Shown: one piece after another, positions 53,229 to 61,221 of the stretch | How the letters are laid out: each line of letters starts with the position of its first letter | Position numbering within the stretch: position 1 is the stretch's first letter | Source: Paenibacillus_S vulneris | Lineage (GTDB): Bacteria > Bacillota > Bacilli > Paenibacillales > NBRC-103111 | Assembly (NCBI RefSeq): GCF_039543185.1 | Contig: NZ_BAABJG010000003.1 | Coordinates: forward strand, 550,362 to 614,361 | Reading direction: 5' to 3' | DNA length: 64,000 bases | The notes under the pieces: generated by a model | What the model was told of the DNA's origin: nothing | What the model saw: only the letters and a program-made list of their open reading frames with translations | The model's database searches: none | Position numbers and translations under genes: made by a program

Positions 53229-54017
53229 ATGGACGAACAGCGAAAAGTTGCATTCATAACCGGGAGCGCCAAAGGCCTGGGTAAGATGGCAGCCTTGCTG
53301 CTGGCAGAGTCGGGCTGCGATATGGTTATTAATTACGTTCAAAGCGATAAAGAAGCTGTAGAGCTGAGAGAACGCATACAGAGCATGGGGGTCCGGTGTC
53401 TTGCGCTTCAGGGCGATATCACACGCCAGGACCAAATGAAGAAGCTTGTTCATCACACAGTCGATGAGCTAGGCGGTATCGATATCTTGATCAATAATGC
53501 GGGCCCGTTTGTCCGGGAACGCCGTCTGTTCGCCGATTATGAGCCCGAGGAAATCGAATATTTGATGCAGGGCAATCTGCTAGGCGTCATGCAATTGGAT
53601 CATCTGGTGCTTCCATATATGAGGCGAAGGCGTTGGGGGAGAATCATTCATTTCGGCTTTGGACATGCCGCTGAAGCCAGAGGCTGGCCTCATCGGGCAG
53701 TGTACGCCGCTGCCAAGGTCGGGCTCGTCTCCTTTACCAAAACCTTGGCCGTAGAAGAGGCTCCGCATGGAATCACGGTGAATATGATTTGTCCGGGCGA
53801 TATTCGCGGTGCGAATAAAGAGAAGAGGATTCAGGAAGTAGAGCACGAGCAGGATGAGGAATCTCCGCGGGGGCGTCCTGGAGCAGGCGAGGATGTGGCG
53901 AGAGTTATCGGCTTTTTATGCGAGGAGCGCTCTGATTTTATTACAGGGAATATCATGGATGTGTCAGGCGGATTGGATCCTATTCGGGCGATGATCGGCT
54001 CTCAGAGAATGTCATAG
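53229..54017 (+). CDS. Short-chain dehydrogenase/reductase with atypical catalytic site
   Basis: NAD(P)-binding SDR of 262 residues. The cofactor motif is TGSAKGLGK, the NNAG motif is present, and Tyr and Lys are found as VYAAAKVGL. The Ser usually found before them is not evident: the strand reads GRIIHFGFGHAAEARGW. The enzyme may use another residue or have altered activity. It resembles FabG-type oxidoreductases. ATG 53229 follows AGGAGG. Confidence 0.85.
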   Translation: MDEQRKVAFITGSAKGLGKMAALLLAESGCDMVINYVQSDKEAVELRERIQSMGVRCLALQGDITRQDQMKKLVHHTVDELGGIDILINNAGPFVRERRLFADYEPEEIEYLMQGNLLGVMQLDHLVLPYMRRRRWGRIIHFGFGHAAEARGWPHRAVYAAAKVGLVSFTKTLAVEEAPHGITVNMICPGDIRGANKEKRIQEVEHEQDEESPRGRPGAGEDVARVIGFLCEERSDFITGNIMDVSGGLDPIRAMIGSQRMS

Positions 54018-54050
54018 ACAGGAATCTTGCGAACCGGAGAAAAAAGGGAA

Positions 54051-54103
54051 AGACCCTACGCGTCGAACGATCCTGATACAGGATGGACGCATAGGGTCTT
54101 TTG
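54051..54103. terminator. Bidirectional terminator between SDR and Nfu genes
   Basis: AGACCCTACGCGTC pairs with GACGCATAGGGTCT across a 21-base loop that itself contains a small stem. An A-rich 5' flank and TTTT on the 3' side fit both directions. Confidence 0.75.
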
Positions 54104-54125
54104 CTGTTACAGCAAGAAGATGGAA

Positions 54126-54371
54126 TTAGAACACTTGAACGACTTCTTGGACGCCTTCCACTTCTTCAAGAAGGGCGCGTTCAATACCGGCTTTCAGTGT
54201 AATGGTCGAGCTTGGGCAGCTGCCGCAAGCACCCATCAACTTCAATTTCACGATGCCGTCCTCGACATCAACAAGCTCAACGTCACCGCCGTCGCGCTGC
54301 AGGAACGGACGAAGCTTATCTAAAACCTCCAGTACTTCATCGTACATGGTGCTTTGTGCATTTTCACTCAT
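54126..54371 (-). CDS. Nfu-type iron-sulfur cluster carrier (YutI-like)
   Basis: NifU C-terminal-domain protein of 81 residues that carries Fe-S clusters to target enzymes. The CxxC ligand pair is in LMGACGSCPSSTITL, preceded by RPFLQRDGGDVELVDV. I start it at ATG 54371, eight bases after AAGGAG. It is divergent from yuzB, as in Bacillus. Confidence 0.92.
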   Translation of the reverse strand: MSENAQSTMYDEVLEVLDKLRPFLQRDGGDVELVDVEDGIVKLKLMGACGSCPSSTITLKAGIERALLEEVEGVQEVVQVF

Positions 54372-54449
54372 TTGATTCACTCCTTTCTAAACATATTATA
54401 TTACAATAGTATCAAAAATAAAATGGTTAACAAGGTGGCTGACACAGGA

Positions 54450-54710
54450 ATGAGACCTATCATAGAATTTTGTACCAATAATATGCACCACGGTACCGAA
54501 GAGCTTATGAAGAAGCTTGAAGCGAATCCCGAATACGATGTCATTGAATATGGCTGCCTCGGCAATTGCGGAGAATGCTATTTGTTTCCCTATGCGCTCG
54601 TCAACGGGGAGATTGTAGCGGCGCCGGATGTGGACGAGCTCGAAGCGCTGATCATGAATAAAATAAAAGAGATCGAAGCCATGCTCGATCTCTTTGGTGA
54701 TGAAGCTTAA
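54450..54710 (+). CDS. yuzB: YuzB-like protein (DUF1450)
   Basis: Small protein of 86 residues with conserved cysteines: IEFCTNNMHHG and the YGCLGNCGECYLFPYALVNG cluster, which suggests metal or Fe-S binding. The function is unknown. The start is ATG 54450. The stop shares the TTAA tetranucleotide with the convergent yutJ stop. Confidence 0.88.
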   Translation: MRPIIEFCTNNMHHGTEELMKKLEANPEYDVIEYGCLGNCGECYLFPYALVNGEIVAAPDVDELEALIMNKIKEIEAMLDLFGDEA

Positions 54711-55768
54711 CCGAAATGCCGTTTGGACATCCAGAGCACACCGCTCTTGATAGCCCGCGGCACCATGCCCGTCACAGGACGTTTGCCCAATAACGCAAAG
54801 CCGGATTTTTTGCCGAGCGATCCCAAAACCCCTTTGAGCTTGATTTTACCAAGCCGAGGGGTTTCGTTTTTCCATACGGCCCGCATCACTTCCGCAACTT
54901 GACGGCCTTGTCCTTGAGCGGCTTGCGCGCTAGGACTAAACGGCAGGGACGCACAGTCGCCGATCACGTACACTTCAGGATAATCCGGGAGCTGATGGTA
55001 TTGGTTAATAACCAGTCTGCCCTGGCTGTCCTTAGGAAGCTGAAGCTGGCGAACGATTGGGCTCGGCTGAATGCCTGCTGTCCAGATCGTTGCATCGGTA
55101 TAGATGAGCTCCTGCTGGTTATGCAGAATGCCGCCCTCCAGACGGGTAAGGCAGATGTGGGATCTCATCTCGATATCATGCTCAAGCATCCATTCGCGGA
55201 CGAAGGTTTGAAGCTTGCCCGGGAAGGCGGACAATACGCTAGCGCCTCTATCCAATACGCGGATATTCAGATCCGCCCGGCTCTCGCGCAGCTCGGCTGC
55301 GATCTCTACGCCGCTGAGTCCTCCGCCGACGATAGTCACCTGACCATAAGGTGCGATATCATTGACGGTTTGGAACGTTTTGCGGGTGGAGGATAACGTT
55401 TGAATGCTGTGTGAATACTGCTCTGCGCCTTCAAGGTTATGGTACTTGTCAACACAGCCTAGTCCGATGACAAGCCAGTCGTACGAAAGCGGTTCGTCAT
55501 TTTCGAACAGAATCAGCTTTCTTTCCAGATCCACGCCGGTCACTTCACCGAACTTCAGTATAAGACGCGGATCTACAGGGAATTGAACACGAATATCGAC
55601 GTCGGACACCGTTCCGGCTGCAAGAGCGTAATATTCGGTTTTCAGGCCTTGGTAAGGCATGCGGTCAACCATTACCAACACCGTATCCGTAGGCAAATCT
55701 TTTTCCAGCAGCTCGTTAGCTACGGTCATTCCGCCGTATCCGCCGCCTAATATAACCATTTTCTTCAT
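54707..55768 (-). CDS. FAD-dependent NAD(P)H dehydrogenase (type II NDH, YutJ-like)
   Basis: Membrane-associated flavoprotein of 353 residues feeding electrons to quinone. The FAD motif is MVILGGGYGGMTVANEL, the NAD motif is VTIVGGGLSGVEIAAEL and the second FAD motif is VYVIGDCASLPFSP. ATG 55768 has AAAGGG nine bases upstream. Its context yutI-yuzB-yutJ is shared with Bacillus. Confidence 0.87.
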   Translation of the reverse strand: MKKMVILGGGYGGMTVANELLEKDLPTDTVLVMVDRMPYQGLKTEYYALAAGTVSDVDIRVQFPVDPRLILKFGEVTGVDLERKLILFENDEPLSYDWLVIGLGCVDKYHNLEGAEQYSHSIQTLSSTRKTFQTVNDIAPYGQVTIVGGGLSGVEIAAELRESRADLNIRVLDRGASVLSAFPGKLQTFVREWMLEHDIEMRSHICLTRLEGGILHNQQELIYTDATIWTAGIQPSPIVRQLQLPKDSQGRLVINQYHQLPDYPEVYVIGDCASLPFSPSAQAAQGQGRQVAEVMRAVWKNETPRLGKIKLKGVLGSLGKKSGFALLGKRPVTGMVPRAIKSGVLWMSKRHFG

Positions 55769-55878
55769 TGAGTTAACCCTTTCTATGAGGAACATCCTTG
55801 CTGCTATTTCACCACATGAGGCGAAATCCAATTTTTACAATATAGACACATCATTACATGAACTTGATGAACAGCTGA

Positions 55879-56982
55879 TTATTCGTATACTTTGATTTCG
55901 TTATAAAAGGTATCGCGTTCGACCGGAATACGTCCGGCCCCTTTAACAAGCCAAACCAGCTCGTCGCGTGTCAAACCTTCCGGAGACAATGCGCCTGCAG
56001 CATGGCTGATTCTTTCCTTTACAATCGTGCCGTGAACATCGGAAGCCCCGAATGAAAGTGCGATTTGCGCCAGCTGGGTGCCCAAATTGATAAAGTAAGC
56101 TTTAATATGAGGAATATTATCAACCATCAGCCGGCTGATGGCGATCGTCTTCAAATCGTCAAAAGCGGCTACGCGGCGCTTGATCCCTGCGTTGACATTG
56201 GCGGGCTGTACGGAATTCGGAATGAAGACCATAAATCCGTTCGTATCGTCCTGCAATTCACGCAGCAATATCATATGCTGAATCCGCTCTTCCAACGTTT
56301 CGATCGAGCCGTACAGCATCGTTGCATGGGTTTTCAGGCCGAGGGAATGAGCGTCCCGCTGTACCTGCAGCCATTGATCGGTAGTTGCTTTTCCTACACC
56401 CATTTTTTTACGGTAACGTTCGGACAAGATTTCTGCGCCGCCGCCGGTAAGAGTTGCCAGACCAGCATCCATCAGCGTTTGAAGAACCTCTTTATAGGTT
56501 AACCCACTGATGCGGGAAAAAAACTCAATTTCCGCTGCCGTATGAGCCTTGATAGTAACGTCCGGATAACGTTCCTTCAACGCGCGGATACAATTGACGT
56601 AATACTCAAAAGGAAGATGAGGGTTATGTCCTTGCGCAATATGGAATTCGCGCATTCCCGGATGAATGTGCTGGTCGATGTATTCGAACATTTCCTCAGG
56701 GGTCAGCGTGTAGGCTCCTTCTTCACCCTCATCGCGGCGGAAATGACAGAACGCACAGTGCGCCTCACAGACATTGGTGAAGTACAGGCTCATATTGTCT
56801 ATGAAATAGACTTTTTTGCCGTTTTTTCTCAAGTTCACTTCGTTGGCTAATTGGCCAATCGTCAGCAAATCGTCGGATTGGTACAGAAACACGCCGTCCT
56901 CCAGGGAAAGGCGCTCCCCATGCTTTACCTTCTCGGCGATTTCCGCCATCCTTTGATCGGGATTGCTAATTATAATGCTCAT
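55879..56982 (-). CDS. mqnE: Aminofutalosine synthase MqnE
   Basis: Radical SAM enzyme of 367 residues that joins SAM-derived adenosine to 3-[(1-carboxyvinyl)oxy]benzoate in the futalosine route to menaquinone. The cluster motif is VCEAHCAFCHFRRDEGE (CxxxCxxC). Other segments are FHIAQGHNPHLPFEYYV and TLTGGGAEILSERYRKKMGVGK. The ATG follows GGAGG at seven bases. Other mqn genes (mqnA, B, C, D) are not in the window. Confidence 0.92.
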   Translation of the reverse strand: MSIIISNPDQRMAEIAEKVKHGERLSLEDGVFLYQSDDLLTIGQLANEVNLRKNGKKVYFIDNMSLYFTNVCEAHCAFCHFRRDEGEEGAYTLTPEEMFEYIDQHIHPGMREFHIAQGHNPHLPFEYYVNCIRALKERYPDVTIKAHTAAEIEFFSRISGLTYKEVLQTLMDAGLATLTGGGAEILSERYRKKMGVGKATTDQWLQVQRDAHSLGLKTHATMLYGSIETLEERIQHMILLRELQDDTNGFMVFIPNSVQPANVNAGIKRRVAAFDDLKTIAISRLMVDNIPHIKAYFINLGTQLAQIALSFGASDVHGTIVKERISHAAGALSPEGLTRDELVWLVKGAGRIPVERDTFYNEIKVYE

Positions 56983-57295
56983 AAAGCCACCTCCGTAATA
57001 ATAGGGTATAAAATATAAAAGAATACGTGTCCAGCACGCATAGAACCGGTAATGCAGCTTAGCATGCCAGAAAACCGCTCGACCCTCGGATCAACATCTA
57101 GCGGCTACAATTAGGACTGCGTCTGAAGCTGTGAAACCTTGCACAAACTTTTCCATAATAAAGAATGCTGAGTCCAAAACCAGTAAACAATACTCCCTAT
57201 TATAAACCTCAGATTGTGGACGAGCAATACATAGTTCGACAAAAGGCCTTCCAAGCGTCCGGATGAATTTATAAAGGGCGAAGGGACGGAAGTCC

Positions 57296-57324
57296 TTGAG
57301 GAGAATCCTTATAAGGAGTATACT
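57296..57324 (+). promoter_or_regulatory. Predicted promoter of the IscA/HesB-type gene
   Basis: TTGAGG and TATACT are separated by 17 bases. A CCAAG..CTTGG stem lies at 57359-57383 in the leader. The rest of the 430-base gap between mqnE and this gene shows no ORF or recognisable element. Confidence 0.65.
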
Positions 57325-57411
57325 GTAATAGAAGAAGCTTTATGAGAGAAATAAAGCCAAGGAAGCTGAGCTTTGCTTGGGTTAACCTAAATCAGCAAGG
57401 AGGAAATCATC

Positions 57412-57783
57412 ATGATTAAAATTAGCGATACAGCATGCGATAAAATTAAAGAGCTATTGGAGAACGAGGGAACGCCGGATTTGTTTTTGCGTCTGGGTGT
57501 AAAAGCGGGCGGCTGCAGCGGTTTTTCTTACGGCATGGGATTTGACGATAAGGAGCAGGAAGGCGACAAGAGCTTTGAAATCAACGGACTGAAAGTCGTA
57601 GTAGACGCCGACAGCTCCAAGTATTTGTACGGTATCGAGATCGACTTTAAGGATTCCGGCATGGGCGGCGGCTTCACCATTGACAACCCTAACGCGGTAG
57701 CTTCCTGCGGCTGCGGCTCTTCCTTTAAAGTGAAGGACGAAGAGGGTGCTCCGGAGAAATGCGACGATAAGGTCGAGGCGTAA
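57412..57783 (+). CDS. HesB/IscA-type iron-sulfur assembly protein (YutM-like)
   Basis: A-type Fe-S carrier of 123 residues. The three cysteines are at GGCSGFSYGMGF and SCGCGSSF, in the canonical C-x(about 65)-CxC spacing. An acidic C-terminal tail (VKDEEGAPEKCDDKVEA) carries an extra Cys. The ATG follows AGGAGG. It is the last core-genome gene before the mobile region. Confidence 0.92.
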   Translation: MIKISDTACDKIKELLENEGTPDLFLRLGVKAGGCSGFSYGMGFDDKEQEGDKSFEINGLKVVVDADSSKYLYGIEIDFKDSGMGGGFTIDNPNAVASCGCGSSFKVKDEEGAPEKCDDKVEA

Positions 57784-57859
57784 TACGGAGTTTCAGCGTT
57801 TTGAGTCCCCGGTGACCTGAACGTTAGCCTAAGCGGTAGCATTTCGGTGAATGTACGTA

Positions 57860-57953
57860 GGGTTGCTAATCACGGGTAAAAATGGCGTGTAAACAACTCT
57901 TCGACGGTACAGTAACAACCCCAATATGCGGGTTTATGGGTTGCTAATCACGG
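57860..57953. repeat. Paired 16-bp direct repeats beside the integrase (possible att or arm sites)
   Basis: GGGTTGCTAATCACGG occurs at 57860-57875 and again at 57938-57953, 78 bases apart. Between them GTAACAACCCC is a partial inverted copy. The position between the last core gene and a tyrosine recombinase is typical of integrase-binding sites. Nothing else is evident in the 57784-58001 gap. Confidence 0.6.
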
Positions 57954-58001
57954 CCTTTCCAACGGTTGATATCGCGTCTATCCGAAGGGGAGGTTTTTAT
58001 T

Positions 58002-59027
58002 TTGGCTTTGCACAAGAAGAAACGTAAAATTACAGTAAGTAGCGTGGAGTATCCCGAATTGACGTTAGATAGCGCGTTAGATTTGGTTATCAGCGTTAAA
58101 CGATCGGAAGGCTTAAGAGAGCGGACTTTAAGAGATTACGTAAAGGATTTCGGTTACTTTAAGAAGTGGCTAGAGGAGTACCATCCGGATATCCAGTTCG
58201 TTCATGAGTTGACAACAGCTATTTTCCGGGATCATATCGCCTGGATGAAATATGACGCGAAAAAGTATGCGGGTCATAAGTATAACGGGCATAAGGATCA
58301 CGGCGTTGGCTTATCGGATACTACCGTTAACATTCGTTTGCGCGTACTTAAGGCGATATTTAATCAACTGGAACGGGACGGGCTTATCTCAGAAAATCCG
58401 ATCGCTAGCGTGAAATTACTCCGCCAAGACGTTGATTTAACGAACTGTTTCTCGGACGAAGAGGTAAAGGCAATCCTTGCGCAGCCGAATCAACGTGATT
58501 TTGTAGGCTTTAGAGACTATATCGCCATTATTACGATGCTAGATTCTGGTCTACGGGTATCTGAGTTATTGAGTTTGCGTGCGGCCGATATCGATTTTCA
58601 GACGCGATTCATCACGTTACCAGGAGAGCGATCAAAGAACAGACAGCCGCGGCTTGTTCCTATTTCCGCACATACGGCTAAGCTTCTGCTACAATTGATC
58701 GGAGAGAATCGGCAGCACTTCACGACGGACCGACTCTTTATGTCCATTAACGGCGAACCCATCTCCGCTAATCATTTCAATAAGCGGCTGAAATACTACG
58801 CGGAAAAGGCCAGCATTAGCGCCAAGAAATTAACAGCACACGTCTACCGGCACACATGGGCAAAGAATATGATACTTAACGGGTGCGATCCGTTCACATT
58901 GCAGAAGATCGGCGGATGGTCTGATATCCGTACAATGCGTCGTTATATTCAAATGAATACGGAAGAAATGCGGAAGAGTCACGATAGTTATTCGCCAGTG
59001 AATACATTAGTCAAAAAGCGTATTTGA
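58002..59027 (+). CDS. Tyrosine recombinase / integrase
   Basis: Site-specific recombinase of 341 residues. The N-terminal SAM-like core-binding domain spans about 20-140 (SVKRSEGLRERTLRDYVKDF). The catalytic domain shows Arg in DSGLRVSELL, HxxR in HVYRHTWAKN, the His/Trp region KIGGWSD and the nucleophile Tyr in MRRYIQM. I start it at TTG 58002, eight bases after GGGGAGG. It presumably integrates the element that runs to the window end. Confidence 0.92.
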   Translation: MALHKKKRKITVSSVEYPELTLDSALDLVISVKRSEGLRERTLRDYVKDFGYFKKWLEEYHPDIQFVHELTTAIFRDHIAWMKYDAKKYAGHKYNGHKDHGVGLSDTTVNIRLRVLKAIFNQLERDGLISENPIASVKLLRQDVDLTNCFSDEEVKAILAQPNQRDFVGFRDYIAIITMLDSGLRVSELLSLRAADIDFQTRFITLPGERSKNRQPRLVPISAHTAKLLLQLIGENRQHFTTDRLFMSINGEPISANHFNKRLKYYAEKASISAKKLTAHVYRHTWAKNMILNGCDPFTLQKIGGWSDIRTMRRYIQMNTEEMRKSHDSYSPVNTLVKKRI

Positions 59028-59228
59028 TTACGTCCCAACAACCCGGTAAATCAATTGCATAACTCTCTATGCGCTCATTGGCGGATCAATTACGTTAATG
59101 GGCGCATTTTCTTCGTTGTACTTCGTTAATATTGCGCGAGCTTTCGATTAAGTCCGTTAAATTAACTCTAATAGCGCCCAACTCAATATCTATGTTATAC
59201 TTTTTCTGAAAAGAGGGAGGTGGATTGT

Positions 59229-59312
59229 ATGGCAATAAGCCCTTTTAGGTCAGTAAAAAAATCATTCAGATTGCAACACTCAACAGCATATTACACATTA
59301 ACGAAGACTTAA
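59229..59312 (+). CDS. 27-codon basic peptide ORF
   Basis: MAISPFRSVKKSFRLQHSTA, then seven more residues: basic and aromatic, not hydrophobic enough to span a membrane. A strong GGGAGGTGG site lies six bases upstream, a TATACT element lies near 59197 and a terminator follows at once, so the unit looks like a complete small gene. No family is recognised; a leader peptide or small regulator are options. The rest of the 59028-59394 gap contains no other gene. Confidence 0.45.
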   Translation: MAISPFRSVKKSFRLQHSTAYYTLTKT

Positions 59313-59314
59313 CG

Positions 59315-59354
59315 AACCGTCGACGCGAAGATAACGCGAATCGGCGGTTTTTTA
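59315..59354 (+). terminator. Terminator after the 27-codon ORF
   Basis: AACCG.CG..CGCG pairs with CGCG..CGGCGGTT, followed by TTTTTT. Confidence 0.7.
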
Positions 59355-59394
59355 TTTCTTCAAAACTAACTTGAGATTTTAGGAGAGAATAGAC

Positions 59395-59922
59395 ATGAAA
59401 AGTAACAGTATGAATTTTGAAGAATTTTTTACTATTATCAAAGAAGACATAAAACCGGACTATATAGCTATGGAAAAGTCAAATTGGGGTTTATTTGCTA
59501 AGTGGATTAAGGAGACCCACACTAACTCAACCCCCAAGAGAGTGAACGATAAAATTATTAAGCAGTACGTACTATTTATGATTGACGAAGCTGTTAAAAA
59601 TAATGGAGAGAAGCTATCTCGTGGGACTATTGGTAAGAGATTGGATACAATAAGAAACGTCTACAAATATGCCTTGGCTAAAAAATTAGTTGACTTTAAT
59701 CCAGCTGAGAAAATTACACTAAAGGGTGTCATTGAAAATAGAGAATCCTTAGAAGAAAAGTATATCTTCGTGATAAAATTTGACAATGATGGGGAATTTA
59801 GAGTGAGTGCAAAAAGTAGTGATGAGGCGTATCGTTTTCTTCGTAGAAGATTGAAAGATAATTACTATCCAGATAATATAGCTATAAATAAACTCGCTAA
59901 GAAGAACTTCACGAAAGGATAG
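59395..59922 (+). CDS. Lone integrase core-binding-like domain protein (175 aa)
   Basis: Residues 1-125 resemble the SAM-like core-binding domain of tyrosine recombinases (WGLFAKWIKETH, RGTIGKRLDTIRNVYKYALAKKLVDFNPAEKI). The Arg-His-Arg-Tyr catalytic domain is absent. The last 50 residues (FVIKFDNDGEFRVSAKSSDE, then a basic RRRLKD stretch) form an unknown small domain. The gene is visibly AT-rich compared with its neighbours. It could be a DNA-binding accessory factor or a remnant. ATG 59395 follows AGGAGAG. Confidence 0.6.
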   Translation: MKSNSMNFEEFFTIIKEDIKPDYIAMEKSNWGLFAKWIKETHTNSTPKRVNDKIIKQYVLFMIDEAVKNNGEKLSRGTIGKRLDTIRNVYKYALAKKLVDFNPAEKITLKGVIENRESLEEKYIFVIKFDNDGEFRVSAKSSDEAYRFLRRRLKDNYYPDNIAINKLAKKNFTKG

Positions 59923-60023
59923 GGGTTTTGTAAATAAGCAAACATATAATAATATGTAAGCCCGGCAGAGATTGATGCTATAGATTGGTATATTTTCCCG
60001 TTTTAATTAACCCCGATGCCAGT

Positions 60024-60043
60024 TATAATAGGAACAAACGTTC
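60024..60043 (+). promoter_or_regulatory. LexA-type box at the yolD-like promoter
   Basis: TATAAT at 60024 is followed two bases later by GAACAAACGTTC (60032-60043), the GAAC-N4-GTTC core of the Gram-positive LexA/DinR box. Placement over the start of transcription fits SOS repression. Confidence 0.7.
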
Positions 60044-60066
60044 TTATTTCGAAAGGGGTTATCGCT

Positions 60067-60393
60067 GTGAATGTGAATAAACTCACGCCAGGTTACAACG
60101 TTATGTGGGAATCCCCCCGAATGATGCTCCCTCAACACAAAGACTCGATCGTTGAACGCGATAAGGACGCACAAATGCGCCAGCGTCCAGAGTTAACGGA
60201 GGAGGCGCAAGAGGAACTTTTTGGATGTTTACTTGTGTCGCTTAAGAGATGTCTAACCGTCACCATTACGTTATTCGATGGGTATGAGGACCGCATTATA
60301 ACAGGAATTGTCGGCGGCTTAGATCCGCGTTTGAAACTCGTCAAGATGGCGCTGACTGGAAGATCGTTGAATTTGCGAATGTTCTACGAGTAG
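60067..60393 (+). CDS. YolD-like protein
   Basis: Small protein of 108 residues with the family signature NKLTPGYNVMWESPRMMLPQHKD. YolD-type genes usually sit beside a Y-family DNA polymerase (UvrX/YqjW) and are SOS-induced. Here the polymerase gene is absent and only the LexA-type box is kept. It starts at GTG 60067 after AAAGGGG. A terminator follows at about 60483. Confidence 0.82.
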   Translation: MNVNKLTPGYNVMWESPRMMLPQHKDSIVERDKDAQMRQRPELTEEAQEELFGCLLVSLKRCLTVTITLFDGYEDRIITGIVGGLDPRLKLVKMALTGRSLNLRMFYE

Positions 60394-60482
60394 ATATCGA
60401 TTATTAGATGGCGGAACGTTCCAAATCGATCTCAGGTAATCTAAACAGTGTAATGGCGTTGTGTAAAATTGACGATAAAAAT

Positions 60483-60530
60483 AAGACGGTAGCTTATCGG
60501 GATTTACTCCGATCGGCCGCCGTCTTTTTC
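60483..60530 (+). terminator. Terminator downstream of the yolD-like gene
   Basis: AAGACGG and CCGTCTT pair across about 30 bases that include a smaller GATCGG/CCGATC-type stem, followed by TTTTT. Confidence 0.65.
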
Positions 60531-60576
60531 ATAATTGTAGACACTGGAATCTGTGCGGAATGTTCCTGGCCACCTT

Positions 60577-60651
60577 CCGCGATCTCTTCCAGCAAATAAT
60601 ACCGCAATCCATTCCTACTCAATCTTCCGCAATCTATTCCGCCAGCTATAC
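60577..60651. repeat. Three 25-bp direct repeats (iteron-like)
   Basis: The 14-base core CCGC[A/G]ATC[T/C][A/C]TTCC recurs at 60577, 60602 and 60627, exactly 25 bp apart, with unrelated spacers. Related CGGAATGTTCC and CGGAATATTCC palindromes flank the array near 60555 and 60669. The 60394-60878 gap contains these sites and no convincing gene. Replication iterons or a protein-binding control array are possible. Confidence 0.55.
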
Positions 60652-60840
60652 CACAGCGGACTTTTGTACGGAATATTCCGAACGACGTAGTAACGCGGAT
60701 TATGCGGCGTGTTAACGATTCCGTCGCGCAGGAACTATCCTAACGGATATTAAACGAAAGGGGTGGCGCAGCTTATGTTATTGGAGGTCGCATCGAGCGT
60801 CATAAGATAACACACATACAGCTCGAGGTAAATGCATATA

Positions 60841-60862
60841 GTTTATCATCACAAGATAAACG
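60841..60862. promoter_or_regulatory. Operator-like inverted repeat
   Basis: GTTTATC-N7-GATAAAC is a perfect 7-bp inverted repeat just before the ribosome site of the HTH gene at 60879, a likely binding site for that protein or its partner. Confidence 0.5.
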
Positions 60863-60878
60863 ACAGGAGGTTTGAGTG

Positions 60879-61184
60879 ATGCGTGGTCGAGCATACTTTC
60901 AACTTATCAGAAACACTCCGGAGGAAATTGAGCGGTTGCTAATAACTACACGATGGGACTTGTGTAGATTACGTCGCAGAGCACTTGGTAACCTGACACA
61001 GGAAGAGTACGCAGAGAAATGTGGAGTATCAGCCGGCGTCATTAGGCGTCTAGAGTCGAGACTTCCATACAATCCAGCCTGGCCCTCAGAAAGATACTTA
61101 CAAATACTAGGGGTAACGTTTGACTTTATAATCGATCACGTGATATGGCCAACAACTAACGAGAATAGTAAAAAGTTTATGTGA
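60879..61184 (+). CDS. XRE-type helix-turn-helix protein (101 aa)
   Basis: A HTH segment NLTQEEYAEKCGVSAGVIRRLES lies at about residues 43-65, preceded by a basic helix (CRLRRRAL). It is probably a phage- or element-type regulator. ATG 60879 lies eight bases after AGGAGG. An inverted repeat immediately upstream suggests autoregulation. Confidence 0.7.
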   Translation: MRGRAYFQLIRNTPEEIERLLITTRWDLCRLRRRALGNLTQEEYAEKCGVSAGVIRRLESRLPYNPAWPSERYLQILGVTFDFIIDHVIWPTTNENSKKFM

Positions 61185-61185
61185 A

Positions 61186-61220
61186 AACAAAAAGGACCGC
61201 TTTCCGTAGAGGAGGCGGTC
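61186..61220 (-). terminator. Terminator of the minus-strand HTH gene
   Basis: GACCGCC..GCGGTC stem; the minus-strand tail is CTTTTTGTTTT. Confidence 0.65.
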
Positions 61221-61221
61221 A

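Noticed and set aside
60408..60599. 63-codon plus-strand ORF after the yolD-like gene
   Set aside because: It crosses a terminator and the first iteron-like repeat and lacks a ribosome site.
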